Shown: positions 1 through 6,171 of the stretch, one piece after another
How positions within the stretch are numbered: position 1 is the stretch's first letter
Layout: each line of letters opens with the position of its first letter
Assembly: GCA_035650495.1 (NCBI GenBank)
Contig: DASRHK010000172.1
Span: 1-15,179 of the forward strand
DNA: 15,179 nucleotides
Reading direction: 5' to 3'
Source: DASRHK01 sp035650495
GTDB taxonomy: Bacteria; Pseudomonadota; Gammaproteobacteria; Nevskiales; Nevskiaceae
Position numbers and translations under genes: made by a program
Notes under the pieces: model-generated
Database searches by the model: none
The model's input: the letters and a program-made list of their open reading frames with translations, nothing else
What the model was told of the DNA's origin: nothing

Positions 1-2
1 AC

Positions 3-851
3 GCGTTCCAGAAGCATCCGCCGAAGATCATGATCTGGGAGATGCCGTACCAGGATTTCCCGGGGACGGCGGTGAGCCCGCATCGCATCTTCCGCCAGGC
101 CGTCGCGCTGGTCGGCAACGGCTGCGGCGGCAAGGCGACCATGATCGATCGCAAGGTCGATCTGCACGCCGGCAACAACGAAGTGCTGTTCAACGGCGGC
201 GGCCACATCGAGCCCGTCCAGGGACGCACGCATCTCGTCGACCTGCAGTTCAGCGATCCCGGCTACAAGGAGCTGCACGCGACCCTGTGGTACATGAACG
301 GCATGCGCGAGCGGCTGCAGCTGCGCTTCAAGCAGTACGTCGACAACAAGGGCCGCTTCGCTTTCGAGCTGCGCAACGATCGTCCCGACTACGCGCAGGC
401 GACGTTCATGGGCGCCACCGTCGATCTCGACAACGAGCCCGCGAAGCCGCTGTCGGTCACCGCCAAGCTGTGCACCAACGAGGTCGTGCAAGCCGTGAAC
501 GGCAGCAGCGTTGCGCCGTCGCCGGCGGTCTTCGCGCCCGTCGAATCGCCGGCCCCTGCGCCGAAGGCCCCGGCTGCGCCGGCGAAGCTGCCGCCGCCGC
601 CGACACTGCACTACGGCCCGCCCGCGAAACCAGCGCCGAGCGCGCCGGCGAAGTCCGCGCCTGCGCGAAAGTCCGCACCGAAGCCCGCGGCGCCGAAGCC
701 CAAGCCCAAATCGGCGGCGCCTGCGAAATCCTCGTCAGCGAAAGCAACTGCACCGCGCAAGCCGGTCACCAGGTTCGACGACCGGGCGCCACTCACCGAC
801 AACAAGAACACCATCAACCAGTCGCCCGACTGGGACGTTTCGCATCATTGA
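3..851 (+). CDS. algX: C-terminal part of AlgX-like alginate acetylation/secretion protein (5' end outside window)
   Basis: The reading frame is open to the window edge, so this is the distal 282 codons of a longer gene, not a gene starting at the ATG at 30. In Pseudomonas, AlgX is a periplasmic SGNH-hydrolase O-acetyltransferase with a C-terminal carbohydrate-binding module. Seen here: the end of the hydrolase domain (IWEMP, visible residues 11-15), then a module bounded by Cys41 and Cys157. The 116-residue gap is close to the Cys347-Cys460 pair I recall for P. aeruginosa AlgX. Thr94, Trp96 and Arg102 fit its alginate-binding Thr398/Trp400/Arg406 spacing, while the Lys396 position is His92. 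The catalytic residues lie outside the window. After Cys157 comes a tail of about 125 residues, mostly Pro/Ala/Lys, ending in a short acidic segment; P. aeruginosa AlgX ends soon after its second Cys. The algL-like gene follows directly, as in the alginate operon. Identity rests on remembered family features plus synteny. Confidence 0.8.
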   Translation, partial: AFQKHPPKIMIWEMPYQDFPGTAVSPHRIFRQAVALVGNGCGGKATMIDRKVDLHAGNNEVLFNGGGHIEPVQGRTHLVDLQFSDPGYKELHATLWYMNGMRERLQLRFKQYVDNKGRFAFELRNDRPDYAQATFMGATVDLDNEPAKPLSVTAKLCTNEVVQAVNGSSVAPSPAVFAPVESPAPAPKAPAAPAKLPPPPTLHYGPPAKPAPSAPAKSAPARKSAPKPAAPKPKPKSAAPAKSSSAKATAPRKPVTRFDDRAPLTDNKNTINQSPDWDVSHH

Positions 852-859
852 GGTGATCC
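850..859 (+). promoter_or_regulatory. Extended Shine-Dalgarno site of algL overlapping the algX stop
   Basis: GAGGTGATCC can pair over ten bases with the usual proteobacterial 16S rRNA 3' end. It begins inside the algX TGA (849-851). The GAGGTG core ends 5 nt before the algL ATG at 861. A ribosome finishing algX stops on top of this site, which suggests translational coupling of the two genes. The pairing is seen in the sequence; the coupling is inferred. Confidence 0.75.
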
Positions 860-860
860 C

Positions 861-1973
861 ATGACCAATCCGCTTCGCGCGATCCTCATCGCGCTCGCCA
901 CGCTTCCAGCACTGTCGACGACGGCGCGCGCCGACGACAAGGGACTCGTGCCGCCGCCCGGATATTTCGAGCCCGCGGGCGCTTCCGGCAAGAGCAAGGG
1001 CGGCGCCTACATCTGTCCCGAAATCCCGACGCCGTACACCGAGTCACTCGACTTCCCGAGCAAGTACGAAGGCTCCGGCAAGTCGCGCGACACGTTGAAC
1101 GAGCAGGCCGACGCCGAGTACAAGGCGAAGACGAAGCCGGTCAACGATTTCGAGAAAGGCGTCGCGAAGATCGTCGGCGCCTACATGGACAGCGGCAAGC
1201 CCGACGCGCTCGCCTGCGCTCTGCAGTGGTACGGCAAGTGGGCCGACGCCAAAGCGTTGCTCGGCGACGCGCCGAATCACACCGGACGATCGGTGCGCAA
1301 ATGGACGCTCGCGAGCGCGAGCAGCGCGTGGGTGAAGCTCAAGTTCTCCGCGTCGAAGCCGCTCGCGGCGCACGCCGACGAGGAAAAGAAGGTCGAGGAC
1401 TGGCTCTCGCAGGTCGCCGACAAGGTGAAGTCGGAATGGGATGGCAACGCCGACGCGCACATCCTCAACAACCATTTCTATTGGGCGGCTTGGGCGGAGA
1501 TGTCGACGGCGGTGGCCACCAATCGGCGCGATCTGTTCGACGCGTCCGTGAAGATCTACGACCGCTTCGCCTCACAAGCGGATCGCGACGGCTATCTGCC
1601 GAACGAGATCAATCGCAAGACGCGCGCGCTCGGCTATCACCTGTTCGCGATCGCGCCGCTCAGCATGATCGCGGCGTTCGCGCAGGCCAACGGCGTCGAT
1701 CTCGCGAGCCGCGGCGACCACGCGCTCAAGCGCGTCGCCGAGCGCACGCTGCAGGGCTTCGACAATCCGAAGCTGTTCGAGGACAAGGCCGGCGCCAAGC
1801 AGGTGATCGAAGGCTTCGACGAGCAGAGCTCCAAGCTCGCGTGGCTCGAGCCGTACTGCTCGGTGGAGAAATGCACGGGCAACGCCGCGCACAAGCTCGA
1901 TCAGTCGCGGCCGTTCAAGAACACGCGCCTCGGCGGCGACGTGACGTCGGTGTTCAGCGCATCACGCGGCTAG
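861..1973 (+). CDS. algL: Periplasmic alginate (poly-beta-D-mannuronate) lyase, PL5 family
   Basis: A 370-residue protein, about the length of P. aeruginosa AlgL, which cleaves mannuronate-rich alginate by beta-elimination in the periplasm and clears polymer that fails to be exported. A Sec signal peptide is visible (residues 1-24, likely cleavage after Ala-Arg-Ala, before Asp-Asp-Lys). Family landmarks run in order: LVPPPGY near the mature N-terminus, KYEGS (68-72), NHTG (139-142), NNHFYWAAW (203-211) and LPNE followed by RKTRALGYH (246-260). The residues matching catalytic His202, Arg249 and Tyr256 of P. aeruginosa AlgL are His205, Arg252 and Tyr259, all offset by three, so the active site looks intact. 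The C-terminal WLEPYC and RLGGDVTSVFS blocks are also typical. The start is fixed by a strong ribosome site overlapping the algX stop. Its TAG shares CTAG with the converging regulator gene. Confidence 0.95.
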   Translation: MTNPLRAILIALATLPALSTTARADDKGLVPPPGYFEPAGASGKSKGGAYICPEIPTPYTESLDFPSKYEGSGKSRDTLNEQADAEYKAKTKPVNDFEKGVAKIVGAYMDSGKPDALACALQWYGKWADAKALLGDAPNHTGRSVRKWTLASASSAWVKLKFSASKPLAAHADEEKKVEDWLSQVADKVKSEWDGNADAHILNNHFYWAAWAEMSTAVATNRRDLFDASVKIYDRFASQADRDGYLPNEINRKTRALGYHLFAIAPLSMIAAFAQANGVDLASRGDHALKRVAERTLQGFDNPKLFEDKAGAKQVIEGFDEQSSKLAWLEPYCSVEKCTGNAAHKLDQSRPFKNTRLGGDVTSVFSASRG

Positions 1974-2359
1974 TGATGCTGCGGCCAGTGGCCGATCGCG
2001 GCCGCGTCGTCGACGGCGTCGACCACCGCCTCGGGCGCCGTCAGCCCTTTCGATAGCACGTACATCGCGTCGCTCTCCCACGCCGCCTTCATCTGCCAGC
2101 CGTGCGAGCCCGCGCTCAGCACGACCACCGGCAGATGGCGCAGCGTCGGATAGCTGCGGATCTCGCGCAGCCAGTCGATGCCGTTCAAGCCCGGCATGTC
2201 GAGATCGAGCAGCACGACGTCGGGCCGGAAATCCTTCAGCGCGAGCAGGCCCTCGGTGCCATCGCCAGCGACGTGCACGTCGTAGCCCGCGGTGCGCAGC
2301 TTGCGGCCGTAAGTCGTCCCGATCACGGGATCATCGTCGATCAGCAGAACCTTCTTCAT
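1970..2359 (-). CDS. Single-domain response regulator (CheY-like receiver)
   Basis: A 129-residue protein that is a receiver domain and nothing more. The acidic pocket is Asp8-Asp9-Asp10, the phospho-accepting aspartate is Asp52 in LLDLDMP, the switch serine is Ser82 in VVVLSAG, and the conserved lysine is Lys104. The usual Lys-Pro after that lysine is Lys-Gly-Leu here. There is no DNA-binding or enzymatic output domain, so it probably acts by protein contact, as CheY or Spo0F do, with a kinase encoded elsewhere. I chose the ATG at 2359 because the receiver fold starts there (MKKVLLIDDD) and GGAAGG lies about 10 nt upstream; a start at 2416 would add 19 residues of no recognisable domain. It converges on algL and the two stop codons overlap in one CTAG. 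A role in alginate control is possible from position only. Confidence 0.88.
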   Translation of the reverse strand: MKKVLLIDDDPVIGTTYGRKLRTAGYDVHVAGDGTEGLLALKDFRPDVVLLDLDMPGLNGIDWLREIRSYPTLRHLPVVVLSAGSHGWQMKAAWESDAMYVLSKGLTAPEAVVDAVDDAAAIGHWPQHH

Positions 2360-2478
2360 CGCCCAACACCCTTCCAAGACCTGCCACTGCAGTGTCGGGC
2401 GTCGGCGATCACGCATCGCGCGGGCGGTATGTGTTATCCAGAAATCGGGCGCGGCGCGCTGGCGTTTTGGCAGTCCGC

Positions 2479-2487
2479 TGGTAAACT
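2479..2487 (+). promoter_or_regulatory. Extended -10 promoter of tRNA-Ala
   Basis: TG-G-TAAACT forms an extended -10 element 15 bp before the tRNA. It is followed by the GC-rich run AGCGCCCC, the kind of discriminator seen at stringently controlled stable-RNA promoters. A start near 2494 would leave a leader of roughly 9 nt. No good -35 hexamer stands at 16-18 bp (CTGGCG at 2459-2464 is poor), which fits an extended -10 promoter. Not proven by sequence alone. Confidence 0.45.
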
Positions 2488-2502
2488 AGCGCCCCTCTTG
2501 AT

Positions 2503-2578
<76 letters not shown>

Positions 2579-2604
2579 TCACCTTCCGCAGCATCCGATC
2601 GCAC

Positions 2605-2710
2605 GGTCGAGGGTAGTCCGACTCGTCCCTGAGCCGGACCCTCGCTTCGCTCGGGCTACGCGGCAATTCGCTCCCGGCGAATTGCAACGATCCCCTTCTG
2701 CTCCACCATC
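2605..2710 (+). repeat. Second, interrupted copy of the tRNA-Ala 3' end with palindromic filler
   Basis: GGTCGAGGGT at 2605-2614 equals tRNA positions 2547-2556, and 2688-2710 equals 2558-2580. Apart from one missing T, these two blocks join to rebuild 33 of the 34 bases from the variable-loop side of the T stem to the base after CCA. Between them lie 73 bp (2615-2687) that are not tRNA-like. The filler contains an imperfect stem (GAGGG at 2609-2613 with a 3-nt bulge, then TCCG, against CGGACCCTC near 2635) and a perfect 8-bp hairpin. The 23-bp block is certain. The 10-bp block is collinear and unlikely but not impossible by chance. No integrase or transposase is present. The copy ends one base before the stop codon of the facing oxidoreductase gene. 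Confidence 0.6.
2663..2685. repeat. Perfect 8-bp hairpin in the tRNA-tail spacer
   Basis: GCAATTCG, a 7-nt loop, then CGAATTGC. It lies between the converging tRNA and oxidoreductase genes. Neither strand shows a T-run after it, so it is not a standard intrinsic terminator. It could be a REP-like palindrome, an RNA processing site or a weak bidirectional transcription block. Confidence 0.6.
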
Positions 2711-2711
2711 T

Positions 2712-4331
2712 CTAGAAATCCCGCAGCACTTCCACCGCCGCATTCTTCCCCGCCGCGCCCATCACGCCGCCGCCGGGATGTGCTGCGGCTCCGCACAGAT
2801 AAAGTCCGCGCACCGGCGTTCGATAGTCGCTCCAGCCCGGCACCGGGCGGAAGCTGAACAGCTGATGCAGCGGCATCGCGCCCTGGAAGATGTTGCCGCC
2901 GGTGAGCGCGAAGCGGCGCTCGAGATCGAGCGGCGTGAGGATCTGCCGATGCAGCACCGATCGCGCGAAGTTCGGCGCGTAGCGCGCGATCTCGTCGATG
3001 CAGCGATCGGCGAATGGCTCCTTGATGTCGTCCCACGATCCTGACGCGAGCCGGTACGGCGCGTATTGGATGAAGAGCCCAATGACGTGATGACCTTCGG
3101 GTGCGAGCGTGCGATCGACGCTCGACGGGATCGTCATCTCGATGATGGGATGCTCCGATGACGGTGCGCCGAGCCGCGCTTCGTCGAACGCGCGCTCGAG
3201 ATGGTCGACCGTCGCGCCGATGTGGATCGTGCCGCGATGCTGGGGCCCGAGCGACGTTCCCGGCATGCACGAGAAATCCGGGAGCTCCGACACCGCGAGA
3301 TTGATCTTCATGCTCGCGCTCGAGTAGTCGATGCGCGCAACGGCTTCGCGGAACGTCGGCGGCAGCAGCTTCGGATCGATCAGCTGCTCGAACGTCACGT
3401 GCGCGTCCGCATTCGAGAGAACAGCGCGCGCTTCGATCACTTCGCCGCTCTGCGTGCGCACGCCGGTCGCGTGACCGTCGCGGACGATGATCTCTGCGAT
3501 CGGCGTCGACGTGCGGATCTCCACGCCCGTGGCTTGCGCCGACTTCGCCATCGCCTGCGTGAGCGCGCCCATGCCGCCTTCGACGTAACCCCACACGCCG
3601 CGCGCGCCGCCCGCAGTGCCCATCACGTGATGCAGCAACACGTAACCAGTGCCGGGCGCGGAGATCGGCTGGAAGGTGCCGATGATCGCGTCGGTCGCGA
3701 GCGTCGCTTTCAGCACGTCGGACTCGAACCAGCGATCGAGCACCGGTCGCGCGGCGCCGGTGAGAATCTCGATCGCGGCCGGAAGATCGTCACCGAGCTT
3801 CTTCATCGCGCGATAGAGCCCACCGCCGCGACGGAGATTGCGCAGCCGATCGAAGAGTCCGCGTTGGCGCCACGTCGGCGGCAGCGGCAGCAAGTCAGGC
3901 GGCGTGCCCATCAGCGCGGGCTCGAGACATTCCGCGATGCGCGTGAGCAGGCGCTCGTAGCGCGGATATGCCTCGGCGTCGCGCGCGGAGAACTTCGCGA
4001 TCTCGCGCCGATTGAATTCCTCGTCAGGACCGAGCAGCAGCGAGCGGCCGTCGAGGCAAGGCGTGAACGACGACGGGCTGCGCGGCAGCACCTTGTAGCC
4101 GAACTTCGCGAGCTCGAGATCGCGCTCGACTTCGGGCAACAGCAGGCTGATCAGATACGAAGCCGTCGAGATGCGATAGCCCGGCGCGAATTCGTCCGTG
4201 ACCGCGGCGCCGCCGACGACGCCCTGACGCTCGACCACGAGGACTTTGCGTCCCGCGCGCGCGAGATAACCGGCGCAGACGAGCCCGTTGTGACCCGCGC
4301 CGATGATGATGGCGTCGTAAGTGGCTGGCAT
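2712..4331 (-). CDS. PYROXD2-type FAD-dependent oxidoreductase (phytoene-desaturase-like superfamily)
   Basis: A 539-residue flavoprotein. The N-terminal dinucleotide-binding fold has GAGHNG at 11-16 and the ribose-binding Glu34 in VVERQ, followed by GGAAVTDEFAPGYR, characteristic of the amine-oxidase/phytoene-desaturase superfamily. The C-terminal FAD motif GLYLCGAAAHPGGG and GAAGKNAA starts near residue 509. The order of blocks and the ASYL(I/L)SLL and SPSSFTP segments resemble the PYROXD2 subgroup more than true carotenoid desaturases, and no carotenoid synthesis gene is nearby. The substrate is unknown. No signal peptide is visible, so it is probably cytosolic or membrane-associated. The ATG at 4331 places GAGHNG at the usual distance from the N-terminus. 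It diverges from the glycosyltransferase gene across 9 bp. Its stop lies 1 bp from the tRNA-tail repeat. Confidence 0.9.
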   Translation of the reverse strand: MPATYDAIIIGAGHNGLVCAGYLARAGRKVLVVERQGVVGGAAVTDEFAPGYRISTASYLISLLLPEVERDLELAKFGYKVLPRSPSSFTPCLDGRSLLLGPDEEFNRREIAKFSARDAEAYPRYERLLTRIAECLEPALMGTPPDLLPLPPTWRQRGLFDRLRNLRRGGGLYRAMKKLGDDLPAAIEILTGAARPVLDRWFESDVLKATLATDAIIGTFQPISAPGTGYVLLHHVMGTAGGARGVWGYVEGGMGALTQAMAKSAQATGVEIRTSTPIAEIIVRDGHATGVRTQSGEVIEARAVLSNADAHVTFEQLIDPKLLPPTFREAVARIDYSSASMKINLAVSELPDFSCMPGTSLGPQHRGTIHIGATVDHLERAFDEARLGAPSSEHPIIEMTIPSSVDRTLAPEGHHVIGLFIQYAPYRLASGSWDDIKEPFADRCIDEIARYAPNFARSVLHRQILTPLDLERRFALTGGNIFQGAMPLHQLFSFRPVPGWSDYRTPVRGLYLCGAAAHPGGGVMGAAGKNAAVEVLRDF

Positions 4332-4340
4332 GATTCGGCG

Positions 4341-4961
4341 GTGAGCCTATCGCAGACCAAGCTTCTCGTGTTCGCGCGCGCACCGATTGCTGGTCGCTGC
4401 AAGACGCGGCTCATCGCGAAGTACGGCAAGCGCGGAGCGGCGCGGATTCATCGCGAGCTCGTGTTGCGAACGCTGCGAACGGCCGGCGCGCATGGCGCGC
4501 CCTGCGAACTGTGGTGCGAGCCTTCGGCGCGCCATGCGTTCTTCCTGAAATGCCGGCGTGAATTCGGCGTCGCGCTGAAATCCCAGCCCGCCGGCGATCT
4601 CGGTCGCAAGATGGCGCTCGCGCTCGTTCGCGCGCTCGACGATGGCTCGGGGAAGGTCCTGATCGTCGGCACCGATTGCCCAGCCCTCACCGTCGCCGAT
4701 CTGCAGGCCGCAGCTGCCGCGCTCGATCGCCACGACGTCGTCCTGCAACCGGCGGAGGACGGCGGCTACGTGCTCATCGGCGCGCGCAGATTCGCCGCGG
4801 GCGCGCTGCGGAACATCTTCTGGAGCAGCGGATTGGAGCTGGCTCAGACCCGGCGCGGCCTCGCGCGGCTGGGCTTCAGCGTCGCCCCGCTCGCCGAGCG
4901 CTGGGACGTCGACTGGCCGGCCGACGTCGGGCGGGCCCGGCAATCGGGCTTCCTCGTGTAA
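4341..4961 (+). CDS. TIGR04282/DUF2064-type glycosyltransferase-like protein
   Basis: A 206-residue protein of the small GT-A-fold family whose members are often annotated as arsenosugar or nucleotidyl-type glycosyltransferases. Family motifs: LLVFARAPIAGRCKTRL near the N-terminus (8-24), GTDCPALT (110-117, the metal/nucleotide-binding acidic motif), PAEDGGYVLIG (137-147) and DVDWPADV close to the C-terminus (189-196). The frame is open far upstream as an antisense shadow of the oxidoreductase, so I placed the start at GTG 4341. It lies 11 codons before the conserved FARAP-type motif ends, and it is the only sensible initiator near it. No clear Shine-Dalgarno precedes it, so the start is moderately sure. 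It diverges from the oxidoreductase gene with a 9-bp gap and lies 76 bp before the efflux operon. Donor and acceptor sugars cannot be told from the sequence. Confidence 0.85.
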   Translation: MSLSQTKLLVFARAPIAGRCKTRLIAKYGKRGAARIHRELVLRTLRTAGAHGAPCELWCEPSARHAFFLKCRREFGVALKSQPAGDLGRKMALALVRALDDGSGKVLIVGTDCPALTVADLQAAAAALDRHDVVLQPAEDGGYVLIGARRFAAGALRNIFWSSGLELAQTRRGLARLGFSVAPLAERWDVDWPADVGRARQSGFLV

Positions 4962-4964
4962 AAT
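4959..4964 (+). promoter_or_regulatory. Possible -10 element for the efflux operon
   Basis: TAAAAT matches five of six consensus bases and begins with the TAA stop of the glycosyltransferase gene. A GC-rich stretch (TCGCGCCC) follows. No good -35 is visible at 16-18 bp. If used, transcription would start about 65 nt before the membrane-fusion gene. The gene could equally be read through from the glycosyltransferase gene. Confidence 0.3.
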
Positions 4965-5037
4965 TCGCGCCCAATTCAACCTTTCCCGGCGGCCGCGCAT
5001 CCAAGCCCTGACGGGCCTTGCCGCGAGCCAAGAACGC

Positions 5038-6171
5038 ATGAAGTCCAGAAGCAACCAGTGGGGGCGGCTGCCCGGCGGCAGCTGGGGCATCGTCGGCCTG
5101 ATCGTCGCGGCGCTCGCGTTGTGGATGCTCACCGGCGCGTTCTCGAGCAAGAAGCCGGAAGCGGCCGAAGTCGTCGCCGCGAACAAAGCCAACGAGAAAT
5201 TCCACGTGATGGTCCGCGAGCAGATCGCGGAGCCCGTGCGCCGCGCGGTCACGATCAACGGCAACACGATGCCCGACCAGATCGTGAATCTCTCCGCGCA
5301 GGTGGAAGGCCAGGTCGTCGCCATCGGCGCGCGCAAGGGCACTCGCGTCAAGCAGGGCGATCTGATCGCGAAGCTCGATTCGCGCGATCTCGAGCAGCAT
5401 CGCGCCCGCGAAGCGGCGACGCTGAAGCAGCGCGAGCTCGAGTACCAGGGCGCGCAGAAGCTCGCGGCGTCGAGCTACATCACGCCGACCGAGCTCGCCG
5501 CCAAGCTCGCGGCGCTCGAGTCCGCGCGCTCGGAGCTCAAGGACACCGAGTTCCAGATCGCGCATCTGCAGATCCACGCACCGATCGCAGGCATCGTCGA
5601 GGAGCAGCAGGTGGAGATCGGCGACTACGCGCGCGTCGGCAGCCCGATCGTGCGACTCATCGTCAACGACCCGCTGCGGCTTTCCGGCGGCGTCAACGAG
5701 CAGGACGTGCGTCAGATCAAGGTCGGCGATGCGGCGACTGCGGAGCTCGCGGGCGGCGATCAGCTCGCGGGCGCCGTGCGCTTCGTGTCGGCGATGGCCG
5801 ATGAGAAGACGCGCACGTTCACGGTCGAGGTCGCGGTCGCAAATCCAGAGGGGAAAATTCCCGCGGGACTTTCGGCGCGCGTGCTGATCCCGGTCGATCA
5901 GGTTTCCGCGCATCGCATTCCGGCGTCGCTGCTGTCGCTCGCCGACAACGGCGACGTCGGCGTGAAATTCGTCGGCGACGGCGACAAGGTCGTGTTCACG
6001 CGCGCGCACATCGTGCGTGCCGACGGTGACGCGGTCTGGGTCTCCGGCTTGCCGGAGCGCATCCGCCTGATCACGCGCGGCCAGGGCTTCGTCAACGCGG
6101 GCGAGCCGGTGGTCGTCGAGACCGAGGGCGCGCCGCAGAAGACGGAGCAGGCCGCGGGCACCGCGTCGTGA
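5038..6171 (+). CDS. RND efflux periplasmic adaptor (membrane fusion protein, HlyD/AcrA type)
   Basis: A 377-residue adaptor that would link the inner-membrane RND pump to an outer-membrane channel. A single N-terminal membrane anchor spans about residues 16-34; there is no lipobox, so it is anchored by the helix and not by lipid. The first half-lipoyl segment is VEGQVVAIGARKG with KQGDLIAKLD (89-114). A helical hairpin covers about 115-175, and the second half-lipoyl segment is IHAPIAGIVEE (179-189). The beta-barrel begins near LRLSGGVNEQDVRQIKVGD (213-231). It is translationally coupled to the permease: its TGA overlaps the permease GTG. The ribosome site is weak. Substrates are unknown. 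Confidence 0.93.
   Translation: MKSRSNQWGRLPGGSWGIVGLIVAALALWMLTGAFSSKKPEAAEVVAANKANEKFHVMVREQIAEPVRRAVTINGNTMPDQIVNLSAQVEGQVVAIGARKGTRVKQGDLIAKLDSRDLEQHRAREAATLKQRELEYQGAQKLAASSYITPTELAAKLAALESARSELKDTEFQIAHLQIHAPIAGIVEEQQVEIGDYARVGSPIVRLIVNDPLRLSGGVNEQDVRQIKVGDAATAELAGGDQLAGAVRFVSAMADEKTRTFTVEVAVANPEGKIPAGLSARVLIPVDQVSAHRIPASLLSLADNGDVGVKFVGDGDKVVFTRAHIVRADGDAVWVSGLPERIRLITRGQGFVNAGEPVVVETEGAPQKTEQAAGTAS

Noticed and set aside
2663..2685. Intrinsic terminator for the tRNA or the oxidoreductase gene
   Set aside because: The hairpin is perfect but no T-run follows on either strand.
2712..4331. Carotenoid (phytoene) desaturase
   Set aside because: Same superfamily, but the sequence blocks fit the PYROXD2 subgroup better and no carotenoid gene is adjacent.
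3201..4340. Long 5' extension of the glycosyltransferase frame
   Set aside because: It runs antisense through the oxidoreductase gene and encodes Arg/Ala-rich sequence; the family domain begins only after the GTG at 4341.
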